Notes under the pieces: model-generated
Databases searched by the model: none
What the model saw: only the letters and a program-made list of their open reading frames with translations
What the model was told of the DNA's origin: nothing
Shown here: in pieces, positions 1 to 7,648 of the stretch
How positions within the stretch are numbered: the first letter of the stretch is position 1
How the letters are laid out: each line of letters begins with the position of its first letter
Made by a program: the position numbers and the translations under genes
From: an uncultured Tenacibaculum sp.
GTDB lineage: Bacteria > Bacteroidota > Bacteroidia > Flavobacteriales > Flavobacteriaceae
Direction of reading: 5' to 3'
DNA length: 64,000 bases
Assembly (NCBI RefSeq): GCF_947502995.1
Contig: NZ_CANNBW010000006.1
Span: 62,001-126,000 of the forward strand

Positions 1-15
1 CATTAAATATTAACA

Positions 16-924
16 ATGGTAGATATTACACATAAATCAAATACATTAAGAATAGCAACAGCGCAAGCAATTGTAAAGGTGAGTTTACAAGCTACAATAG
101 ATGCTATTCAAAATGATACTGTTCCTAAAGGAAATGTTTTTGCAATGAGTAAAGCAGCAGGTTTACTTGGTGTAAAAAAAACACCTGAATTATTACCAGA
201 TTGCCATCCAATGCCAATTGAGTTTACTGGTATTACTTATGAAATAGAAGGATTAAATGTTGTTGTAAAAGTTACAGTAAAAACGATTTATAAAACAGGA
301 GTAGAAGTTGAAGCAATGCACGGAGCGAGTGTAGTTGCTTTAAATATGTATGATATGTTAAAGCCTATTGATAAAGGAGTTGAAATACATGCAATAAAAT
401 TACTTCAGAAAAAAGGAGGAAAAACATCTTATCCAGTAAGAGATGTTTCAGAAGTAAAAGCTGCAGTTATTGTGTGCTCAGATACTATTTCTCAAGGAAA
501 AGGTGAAGATAAATCAGGAAAGCTAATCAAAGAGAAATTGGAAGGTTATCAAGTAACTACAAAAGAAGTAGAAGTTGTTCCAGATGATTTTGATACAATT
601 CAACAAAGGGTTTTAGCTTTAAAAGAAGAATATAGCTTAATTGTATTAACAGGCGGAACAGGTTTGTCGGTACGTGATACAACACCTGAAGCAATTTTAC
701 CTTTGTTGGATAAAAGAATCGTAGGAGCAGAAGAGACTATTCGAAGATACGGACAAGAACGTATGCCTTATGCAATGTTATCTAGAAGTGTTGTAGGAAC
801 AATTAATAATAGTTGTTTAGTATTAGCACTTCCAGGATCAAGCAAGGGAGTTGTAGAAAGTTTAGATGCGGTTTTTCCACATTTATTTCATAGTTATAAA
901 GTATTAACAGGAGAGCGTCATTAA
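16..924 (+). CDS. moaCB: MoaC-MoaB/MogA fusion, molybdopterin biosynthesis
   Basis: Bifunctional molybdenum cofactor protein of 302 residues. Residues 1-150 are MoaC (cyclic pyranopterin monophosphate synthase), with LLPDCHPMPIEF, the MYDMLKPIDKGVEI segment and a GGKT loop. Residues 150-302 are a MoaB/MogA domain (molybdopterin adenylylation) with LTGGTGLSVRDTTPEA. The ATG is only 15 bp from the window edge; the protein starts directly at the MVDI segment, which in other MoaC proteins follows a short N-terminal extension, so a few upstream residues could be outside view. The stop overlaps the moaA start by one base (TAATG), implying translational coupling. Such fusions are known in Bacteroidota. 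Confidence 0.93.
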   Translation: MVDITHKSNTLRIATAQAIVKVSLQATIDAIQNDTVPKGNVFAMSKAAGLLGVKKTPELLPDCHPMPIEFTGITYEIEGLNVVVKVTVKTIYKTGVEVEAMHGASVVALNMYDMLKPIDKGVEIHAIKLLQKKGGKTSYPVRDVSEVKAAVIVCSDTISQGKGEDKSGKLIKEKLEGYQVTTKEVEVVPDDFDTIQQRVLALKEEYSLIVLTGGTGLSVRDTTPEAILPLLDKRIVGAEETIRRYGQERMPYAMLSRSVVGTINNSCLVLALPGSSKGVVESLDAVFPHLFHSYKVLTGERH

Positions 925-1928
925 TGAATCAGAGACAAAATATACTAACAGATACTTTTGGAAGGCATCATAATTATTTACGAATTTCACTTACTGAAAA
1001 GTGTAATTTACGTTGTACTTACTGTATGCCAGAAAGTGGAGTAGTATTGTCTCCTAGAAATCAAATCATGACGGCTGCTGAAGTTATCGATATTGCAACA
1101 TTGTTTGTGCAACATGGAGTAACTAAAATTAGATTGACAGGTGGAGAACCTTTATTGAGAAAAGATTTTGAAGAAATTATTTCTGGACTCTCTAAATTAC
1201 CTATTGAGCTTTCGATGACTACAAATGCAATTCTAGTGGATAGAAATATTGAGGTGTTAAAAAAGTCATTGTTAAAAACAATCAATGTAAGTTTAGATAC
1301 TTTACACCCTGAAAAGTTCAATACAATAACAAAGCGAGATCAATTTAAAAAAGCTTTTGAAAATACACAGTTATTATTAGACGAAGGTTTTAATGTAAAA
1401 CTGAATGTTGTGTTGTTAAAAGGTTTTAATGATAATGAAATTATCGATTTCGTAGAGTTTACGAAAGATAGAGCAATTTCAGTCCGTTTTATAGAGTTTA
1501 TGCCTTTCGACGGAAATAGATGGGATAAATCTAAATTAGTAAGTTATAATGAGCTTTTAAATCAGGTAGAATCTAAGTTTTCGAAAAATGCTGTTATTCC
1601 TTTACCTCATGAGGATAATTTTACAGCTAGAAATTTTAAAATTGATACTTATCAAGGTAGTTTTGGAATCATTTCTTCAGTAACGAATCCGTTTTGCGAT
1701 GTTTGTAATCGTATCCGATTAACAGCAAATGGAAAATTAAAGAATTGTCTATTTTCTACTTCAGAAACAGATTTATTAAGTACATACAGAGCGGGAATTT
1801 CTATTGAGCCAATAATTCAAAGCGCAATTCTTAAAAAGAAAGCAGTTCGTTCTGGAATGACAGATAGCAAAGATTTTGAAAACTTAACCAACCATAACAA
1901 CCGAAGTATGATTACTATAGGTGGTTAA
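924..1928 (+). CDS. moaA: GTP 3',8-cyclase MoaA
   Basis: Radical SAM enzyme that converts GTP to 3',8-cyclo-GTP in the first step of molybdopterin synthesis, working with the MoaC half of the preceding gene. The N-terminal 4Fe-4S motif is CNLRCTYC (near residues 27-34), followed by LTGGEPLLR. The second cluster motif is CDVCNRIRL plus a later Cys in KLKNC. The protein ends in ITIGG, the conserved GG tail of MoaA needed for activity in characterised homologues. Length 334 is normal. It overlaps moaCB by one base and ends 9 bp before a convergent gene, with no terminator hairpin visible between them. Confidence 0.96.
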   Translation: MNQRQNILTDTFGRHHNYLRISLTEKCNLRCTYCMPESGVVLSPRNQIMTAAEVIDIATLFVQHGVTKIRLTGGEPLLRKDFEEIISGLSKLPIELSMTTNAILVDRNIEVLKKSLLKTINVSLDTLHPEKFNTITKRDQFKKAFENTQLLLDEGFNVKLNVVLLKGFNDNEIIDFVEFTKDRAISVRFIEFMPFDGNRWDKSKLVSYNELLNQVESKFSKNAVIPLPHEDNFTARNFKIDTYQGSFGIISSVTNPFCDVCNRIRLTANGKLKNCLFSTSETDLLSTYRAGISIEPIIQSAILKKKAVRSGMTDSKDFENLTNHNNRSMITIGG

Positions 1929-1937
1929 GTATACTTT

Positions 1938-2858
1938 TTAATTTATAGAAACCGTAGCACGTCTATTTTTCTGTCTTCCTGCTTCAGTTTTATTACTTGC
2001 TATAGGTGAACTTTCGCCCTTAGAAGTAGTTTTCACCTTGTTTTCAGATATTCCACTTCTAATAATATAATCTTTTAAGAAATTAGCTCTTTTCAAACCT
2101 AAGGTTAAATTACTATCTGTAGATCCAGTATTGTCTGTATGTCCAGTAATTAAACAATTAGAATTGTCAACTTTATCCAAATATGTAGATATATTCACAA
2201 TTTTTATTCTTTGTTCAGATGTAAATTCAGAGTGTAATCTTCCAGAATCGAATTCTAAGACTAAAGGATTGTCTTCGATTTCTTTCATTATTTTTTCTAT
2301 AAGTTTACTGTAATCTTTAGATTTTCCAACGCTAAACTTAATAGGTTTTTTCATAACGTTATTATTATCAACTTCAAGGTCGTCATTCACTTCAGAATAA
2401 ATATCAATTAGTTTTGTAGGTATTCCACGAGAAAACATGTAGTTTTTGATTTTTACAGCACGTGCCAATCCAATATTCGGAAAAATAGAATTATTCGTTT
2501 CGTCACTCATATAATATCCTGTAATTGATAAAGCTTTTTTGTTTTCAGGTTGAACCACGAAATCTTTTAATTCACTAAGTTCAGTGTCTAGCCCAGTCAT
2601 GAAAGAAGGAGAAAAATCCATGCTAGATTTTTTGAATTTAATATTATCAAAAGAAAAATTAATATTGCCGTTTTCATCAATATTTCCAAAAGATAATTTT
2701 GGAGTTTCTTCTTTTGTAGGTTCAGGCTTTGGTGTAGGTTGAACTATCGTTTCCTGTAAATCATCTGTGTTTGTGGTACAACAATATTTCCAACTTAAAA
2801 ATGTACCTAGAATAATTGTTATTAAAATACCTAATAGATAAATTGCTTTTTTTGACAT
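1938..2858 (-). CDS. OmpA-family protein with a degenerate first OmpA-like repeat
   Basis: 306 residues. An N-terminal membrane anchor or signal (residues 5-24) is followed by a Pro/Glu-rich linker. The C-terminal third is a peptidoglycan-binding OmpA domain with GHTDNTG, an RANFLKDYIIRSGI segment and a terminal RQKNRRATV. An earlier stretch around residues 105-150 (ITGYYMSDE, then NIGLARAVKIKNYMFSRGIP) looks like a second, degenerate copy of the same fold. It probably tethers the outer membrane or inner membrane to the cell wall. It is convergent with moaA. Family assignment is secure; specific role is unknown. Confidence 0.8.
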   Translation of the reverse strand: MSKKAIYLLGILITIILGTFLSWKYCCTTNTDDLQETIVQPTPKPEPTKEETPKLSFGNIDENGNINFSFDNIKFKKSSMDFSPSFMTGLDTELSELKDFVVQPENKKALSITGYYMSDETNNSIFPNIGLARAVKIKNYMFSRGIPTKLIDIYSEVNDDLEVDNNNVMKKPIKFSVGKSKDYSKLIEKIMKEIEDNPLVLEFDSGRLHSEFTSEQRIKIVNISTYLDKVDNSNCLITGHTDNTGSTDSNLTLGLKRANFLKDYIIRSGISENKVKTTSKGESSPIASNKTEAGRQKNRRATVSIN

Positions 2859-2953
2859 TTTGTTTCTTGATTTATAAAGTTCGTAATAGGGGAGTTACAG
2901 TTCTTTAGAAACAAAAAAAGAAGAAAGTCACATTAAGAGAAGTATATAAAAAC

Positions 2954-2983
2954 AAAAAAGCTTCAAGTTTCCTTGAAGCTTTT
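2954..2983 (-). terminator. Rho-independent terminator after tRNA-Ser
   Basis: Stem AGCTTCAAG / CTTGAAGCT with a 4-base loop, followed on the minus strand by a long T run. It begins a few bases after the tRNA 3' end. Confidence 0.85.
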
Positions 2984-2985
2984 CG

Positions 2986-3070
2986 CGGTGAAAGAGGGAT
3001 TCGAACCCCCGGACCTGTTACAGTCAATGGTTTTCAAGACCACCGCATTCGACCACTCTGCCATTTCACC
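2986..3070 (-). tRNA. tRNA-Ser (anticodon UGA)
   Basis: Read on the minus strand it has a 7-bp acceptor stem GGTGAAA/TTTCACC with discriminator G, the D-arm start TGGCAGAGTGGTC, an anticodon loop CTTGAAA (anticodon TGA, reading UCA and other UCN serine codons), a long variable arm as expected for serine tRNAs, and a T-arm with GGTTCGAATCC. The 3' CCA is not encoded. About 85 nt. Confidence 0.93.
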
Positions 3071-3377
3071 AGACCGAAAACGTTTAACCGTTTTGCGGGT
3101 GCAAATATAAGAACCTTTTTTAATTAGAGAAAATAAAATCTAACTTTTTTGAAAAGTATTTTTAAATAAAATTATAAATAATTTACTTTCAGTTTTTTAA
3201 TTGGTGAAAATTTTTGACCTTTTTTTAGCTGACAAAGTGTTTCTCTAGAATAAGACTTAGAAATTAATTAAAAATGCTAGTCTAAAATTATGCAGTCAAT
3301 AATAATTCTCATTTTTCTGAGTGCTTCTTCTTCTCGATTTAAGTGAAATAGTTACCTTCGTTTCAAAATTAGAAAGT
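3071..3377. other. Intergenic region, tRNA-Ser to aroC
   Basis: 307 bases of AT-rich DNA between divergent units. It holds the tRNA promoter box (3102-3109) and, at 3353-3360, TACCTTCG, a one-mismatch candidate -7 box for aroC. An imperfect inverted repeat (CGAAAACG / CGTTTTGC) lies at about 3075-3097 in the tRNA leader. No convincing gene is seen in it. Confidence 0.6.
3102..3109 (-). promoter_or_regulatory. TANNTTTG -7 box for tRNA-Ser
   Basis: Minus-strand TATATTTG followed by CACC, a perfect match to the flavobacterial -7 consensus, about 31 nt before the mature tRNA 5' end. No clear -33 TTG was identified. Confidence 0.6.
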
Positions 3378-4439
3378 ATGTTTAATTCCTTTGGAAATAT
3401 ATTACGAGTATCTACTTTCGGAGAATCACATGGAGTAGCAATTGGAGGAGTTATCGATGGTTTTCCTGCTGGAGTAACAATTGATTTTGATGCTGTTCAA
3501 AAAGAATTAGATCGTCGTAAACCAGGTCAGTCAAAAATCGTAACACAACGTAAAGAACCAGATACTGTAGAGTTTTTATCTGGAATTTTTGATGGTAAAA
3601 GTACAGGTATGCCTATTGGTTTTGTGATTAAAAACACAAATCAAAAAAGTAAAGACTATAATCATAATACAAATGTGTATAGACCTTCACATGCCGATTA
3701 TACATACGATAAAAAATATGGAATAAGAGATTATAGAGGTGGAGGTAGAACTTCTGCTAGAGAAACTGCAAACTGGGTAGTTGCTGGAGCTTTAGCAAAA
3801 CAATTACTTGCACATATTTCTATTAACGCATTTACATCTTCTGTAGGAAATATATTTATTGATAAACCTTATCAGGATTTAGATTTCTCTAAAACAGAAT
3901 CTAATATTGTTCGTTGTCCAGATGAAAAATCTGCCGAGCAAATGATCGAAAAGATTAAAGAAATTAGAAAAGCAGGTGATACAATCGGAGGAACAATTAC
4001 TTGTGTTGCTCAAAATGTACCAGTTGGTTTAGGGGAACCAATTTTCCATAAACTTCATGCAGAGTTAGGAAAGGCAATGTTGTCTATCAATGCTGTTAAA
4101 GGATTTGAGTTTGGTAGTGGTTTCTGCGGAGCAAAAATGCAAGGTTCTGAGCATAATGATATTTTTAATCCAGATGGAACTACACAGTCAAATTTATCTG
4201 GTGGAATTCAAGGAGGGATTTCAAATGGAATGGATATTTATTTCAGAGTAGCATTTAAACCAGTGGCTACAATAATGCAAAATCAGCAAACAATTAATTC
4301 TGAAGGTGAAGCAACAGAAATACAAGGAAAAGGAAGACACGATCCTTGTGTTGTGCCAAGAGCGGTACCTGTAGTTGAAGCTTTAACAGCTTTAGTTTTA
4401 GCAGATTTTTACCTGATGGATAAAACGAGGAAAATTTAA
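3378..4439 (+). CDS. aroC: Chorismate synthase
   Basis: FMN-dependent enzyme that converts 5-enolpyruvylshikimate-3-phosphate to chorismate, the last shikimate step; chorismate also feeds menaquinone synthesis through menD and menB in this window. Signatures: [18 protein letters not shown] near the N-terminus, the RRKPGQSKI basic loop, and [11 protein letters not shown]. An upstream in-frame ATG would add 19 residues (MLLLLDLSE...), but family proteins start at MFNSFGN, so the ATG at 3378 (353 residues) is chosen. A candidate -7 box TACCTTCG at 3353-3360 also fits a start at 3378. It is followed after 18 bp by a secreted protein gene of unknown function. Confidence 0.96.
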   Translation: MFNSFGNILRVSTFGESHGVAIGGVIDGFPAGVTIDFDAVQKELDRRKPGQSKIVTQRKEPDTVEFLSGIFDGKSTGMPIGFVIKNTNQKSKDYNHNTNVYRPSHADYTYDKKYGIRDYRGGGRTSARETANWVVAGALAKQLLAHISINAFTSSVGNIFIDKPYQDLDFSKTESNIVRCPDEKSAEQMIEKIKEIRKAGDTIGGTITCVAQNVPVGLGEPIFHKLHAELGKAMLSINAVKGFEFGSGFCGAKMQGSEHNDIFNPDGTTQSNLSGGIQGGISNGMDIYFRVAFKPVATIMQNQQTINSEGEATEIQGKGRHDPCVVPRAVPVVEALTALVLADFYLMDKTRKI

Positions 4440-4457
4440 TAATAAACGAGAGATAAA

Positions 4458-5534
4458 ATGAGAAGAGGTATTTTTTTAATACTGTTAACAACAGTAATGA
4501 ATGTTGTAGCGCAAAAAAATATTAAGGGTAAATTAGAGGAGTTAAAAGAATTAAAGTCAAGAGCTTTAGTAGTTGCTATTTTTGAAGAAGATAAAGATTA
4601 TACTGAAAGACTAGCGAAAAAAATATCAAAAGCAAAAAAAGAAAAAAAGAAAGAAAAATTACAAAGAGAGTTGAGTGGATATGTAGATCATATCAATTAT
4701 TTTAATAAAACAATTAAAGAGGTTATTCCAGAATATTGGAAGTTGAATTCAATTGAGGATGTTAAATATCTTACGGGTAAAGAAATTGAAGAACTAAGAA
4801 AAGAGAAAAATACTGATTATGCGATCTTAGATTTAAGAGAGGATGAAGTAGTTACTACTGATGCTTTTGGGAGATTTTTTGACCTGAATGTTAATGCAGT
4901 TACTTATGGATTTTCTGAGAAAAAGAGAAGAAAATCTGTTTATAATAACTATTTTATAAATACTAATTATAATCTTCCAGAGAAATATAAAGGTCAACAA
5001 GAAGAGTATGTAGAAGCGCTAAAGAGAGAGAAAGAAGGTAAAGAGAAAATTTTAAGTAAAGAGAATATAGTTTGTACACTTACTTTAATTCAGAACCATA
5101 TTAATAAAGCTATAGAGTTAAACAAGAAAATTTCTTTTGAAGATTTTGCTTTAGAACAAGTACAAAATAACTGTTCGGAGTTAAAAGGAAAAAAAGTATT
5201 GTTTCAATCAGCAATAGTACACGGTAAAATACTAGATCAATTAAAAGAATTTTATAGTTTAGGAGAAATTGAACTTGTTTCTTCAGAAAGAATTGCTGAA
5301 GCTTTGAATAATAATGAAGATGTTATTATAGGTTTTCCAATTATAAAAAGATTAGTAAAAATGAAAGGAAGTTTTGGGCCAGTAGGTTCTGTAACGGTTA
5401 GACCTATGGATAATAAGGCTTTAATGAATGCTAAAACTAAAGAGTTTGTTGGTTTGGTAAAACATTCTGGCTTATTAGCGTTTAGAGATTTTAGAAAAAA
5501 GGATTTTCAAAAGCTAAATAACCAATGTGAATAA
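4458..5534 (+). CDS. Secreted protein of unknown function
   Basis: 358 residues with a signal peptide (residues 1-18, ending VVAQ). The mature part is strongly Lys/Glu-rich and helical, with a probable coiled segment around residues 45-75. The middle contains TDYAILDLREDEVVTTDAFG. Near the end VIIGFPIIKRL precedes a glycine-containing stretch (KGSFGPVGSVTV). I recognise no domain. It starts 18 bp after aroC on the same strand and may be co-transcribed, but a functional link with aromatic synthesis is not suggested by the sequence. Confidence 0.75.
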   Translation: MRRGIFLILLTTVMNVVAQKNIKGKLEELKELKSRALVVAIFEEDKDYTERLAKKISKAKKEKKKEKLQRELSGYVDHINYFNKTIKEVIPEYWKLNSIEDVKYLTGKEIEELRKEKNTDYAILDLREDEVVTTDAFGRFFDLNVNAVTYGFSEKKRRKSVYNNYFINTNYNLPEKYKGQQEEYVEALKREKEGKEKILSKENIVCTLTLIQNHINKAIELNKKISFEDFALEQVQNNCSELKGKKVLFQSAIVHGKILDQLKEFYSLGEIELVSSERIAEALNNNEDVIIGFPIIKRLVKMKGSFGPVGSVTVRPMDNKALMNAKTKEFVGLVKHSGLLAFRDFRKKDFQKLNNQCE

Positions 5535-5565
5535 AAGTATTATTTACATTGTCTTTTTTAAAAAG

Positions 5566-5602
5566 AAATCTCAATACGTTTAAATGCATTGAGATTTTTT
5601 TT
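5566..5602. terminator. Bidirectional terminator
   Basis: Stem AAATCTCAAT / ATTGAGATTT with a 12-base loop, flanked by T run on the right and A-rich sequence on the left. It lies between convergent genes ending at 5534 and 5607. Confidence 0.8.
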
Positions 5603-5606
5603 ACCC

Positions 5607-6326
5607 TTAATTTTTTAATTGTTGTAAGAACGAAATAGTATTTTCTTTATAACTAATTCCGATAGGAATTTCTACAGCATTTACTTCAATATCATGAGAA
5701 GTAAATGCTGTTATTTTTTTAGTATTTATCAAATACGAACGATGAACTCTTAAGAACGATTTGGTATCTAATTTTTTCTCAATCTCACTTATACGATGCT
5801 TAGCTACAATACGTTTATCATCTTCTAAGTGAAAACGAACATAATCTTTTAAGCTTTCGATATAAATAATTTGTTCAGTGAAAACTTTATGATGCTTATT
5901 TCCTGATTTGATAATCAAAAAATCATGCTCTTCATTAATTATATTAAAAGTTGTTTCATTGTTAGTTGTGATATGATAACGTGTAAATTTTTCTACAGCT
6001 TTAAAAAAACGTTCAAAAGTGATGGGTTTTAATAAGTAATCTAATACTTCTAAATCGTAACTCTCAATAGCATAATCGCGATACGCAGTCGTCAATATTG
6101 TTTTTGGTGGATTCTTTAAACTTTTTAAAAAATCAATACCAGTTAAGTTCGGCATGTTTATGTCTAAAAAAAGTAAATCAACAGCAGTGGTATGTATAAT
6201 TTCGAAAGCTTTTATAGCACTATTGCAAGTTGCAACGATTTCTAAAGAATCAACTTTAGCAATATGATTTTCTATGAGCTTTATAGCCAAAGGCTCGTCG
6301 TCAACAATAACACATTTGTAAGACAT
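5607..6326 (-). CDS. LytTR-family response regulator
   Basis: 239 residues. An N-terminal receiver domain (residues 1-120) has the acidic pair VDDEP, the phospho-acceptor Asp55 in LLFLDINMP, and the YLLKPI Lys motif. A C-terminal LytTR DNA-binding domain (about 140-239) contains IIYIESLKDYVRFHL and FLRVHRSYLINTKKI. It lies 17 bp after the sensor kinase gene on the same strand, so the two form a LytS/LytR-type two-component system. It may control the divergent TonB-type receptor gene; that is inference from position. Confidence 0.92.
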   Translation of the reverse strand: MSYKCVIVDDEPLAIKLIENHIAKVDSLEIVATCNSAIKAFEIIHTTAVDLLFLDINMPNLTGIDFLKSLKNPPKTILTTAYRDYAIESYDLEVLDYLLKPITFERFFKAVEKFTRYHITTNNETTFNIINEEHDFLIIKSGNKHHKVFTEQIIYIESLKDYVRFHLEDDKRIVAKHRISEIEKKLDTKSFLRVHRSYLINTKKITAFTSHDIEVNAVEIPIGISYKENTISFLQQLKN

Positions 6327-6343
6327 ATGCTTTTCTTTTGCAA

Positions 6344-7438
6344 TTATTTTTTAATGATTAAAGTAACTGTGAATAACGATTTCGATGGTTCGTTACTAAT
6401 TTCTAAAGAATATTGCGAACCATAAATTAAAGATAATTGTTTTTTAATATTGATTAATCCTAATGGTTTTCGTGTTTTAACTTTTTCGGAATTAGTAATG
6501 GAATTCGAAATTGTAAAAATTAGCTGATCTTCTGTACTTTGTAAATCGATATGTATTTCTGGAGCTGTACTATTTGATTTTTCTCCGTGTTTAAAAGCAT
6601 TTTCAACTAATGATAATAAAACTAACGGAGGGATCGTATTTGAAGCTTGTAAATCTTTAGTAAACGATATTTGTAAGTCGTCGTTATAACGAAGTTTTTC
6701 TAGTGTAATATAGTTTTCAATTAGTGAAATTTCATTTTCTAAAGAAACTAGTTCATCATCACTTTTAAATAATACAAAATCTAACATTTCAGAAAGTTTT
6801 GCAATTGCATTAGAAGTGTATGGTGAGTTCATTACGGATAATGAATAAATATTATTTAAAGTATTAAATAAGAAATGCGGATTTAATTGACCTTTTAGTG
6901 TTTTTAATTCTAAGTTGACTTTTTCCTTATCTATTTCAAGTTGATTTCTTCTTTTTTCCTCGCTTTCAAAATGATATTTTACAGCAGTAAAAATAAAACT
7001 AATATAAACTAAAGTAGGAATGTAATTAGGTATTAGGTATTTAGGAGTTTGAATAATTTCTAAAAGAGATTCCTTATGAAATGGAGGTTGTCTGTAAATT
7101 TCTTCGATGATTTGAACTGTGTATAATCGATACATAACAGCCATTACGTATATAATTGCTATAAATAAAAGTATACCTGAAACGTATTTTTGCTTTTTAA
7201 TGAATTTTTCAAAACAGATGTAAACTATTAAGTACGATGTAATAATTGCTGGAATATCACTAAGTATAGAAGTTAAAGGAATTAATTCTTCATAGATAGG
7301 ATATTTTTCTCCTTTATGTGATCCTGCAGCTATATCTCTAATTAGATTAAAAATGATAAAAACACTCCAAAATATTAAGTGTTTTACAATTCTATTTGAC
7401 TTTATATAGTTTGCGATTTTATCAAAGAAGTCTACCAT
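6344..7438 (-). CDS. LytS-type sensor histidine kinase
   Basis: 364 residues. Four predicted membrane segments occupy residues 21-35, 60-77, 86-107 and 138-153, followed by a coiled region (155-183). The His_kinase domain carries LNPHFLFNTLNN with the probable phospho-acceptor His188. The ATP-binding N-box is LVENAFKHG (Asn280). No large extracellular sensor domain exists, so the signal is probably sensed in or near the membrane. A minus-strand TATTTTTG box at 7443-7450 lies five bases before the ATG, suggesting a nearly leaderless message. It is divergent from the receptor at 7649. Confidence 0.92.
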   Translation of the reverse strand: MVDFFDKIANYIKSNRIVKHLIFWSVFIIFNLIRDIAAGSHKGEKYPIYEELIPLTSILSDIPAIITSYLIVYICFEKFIKKQKYVSGILLFIAIIYVMAVMYRLYTVQIIEEIYRQPPFHKESLLEIIQTPKYLIPNYIPTLVYISFIFTAVKYHFESEEKRRNQLEIDKEKVNLELKTLKGQLNPHFLFNTLNNIYSLSVMNSPYTSNAIAKLSEMLDFVLFKSDDELVSLENEISLIENYITLEKLRYNDDLQISFTKDLQASNTIPPLVLLSLVENAFKHGEKSNSTAPEIHIDLQSTEDQLIFTISNSITNSEKVKTRKPLGLINIKKQLSLIYGSQYSLEISNEPSKSLFTVTLIIKK

Positions 7439-7648
7439 ATCTCAAAAATACTCAATTGCCTATTTATCCAGTAAAGAATCGATGAATTCGTGCTTTTTAC
7501 GCCTAAATGTGATTTTTTCTCTCCTGAATTTATGTTTTTGTAGTAAACTTTTAAGTCGTCGACTTTTCCTTAGTGTCTGTCTATTTTATGATTTATCAGT
7601 GTGAAAAGTGATGATTTTTATCTCTCAATTTTAATTATAAAATAAAAT

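Noticed and set aside
3321..3377. Nineteen-residue N-terminal extension of AroC
   Set aside because: Family members begin at MFNSFGN, the extension is not conserved in type, and a candidate promoter box lies inside it.
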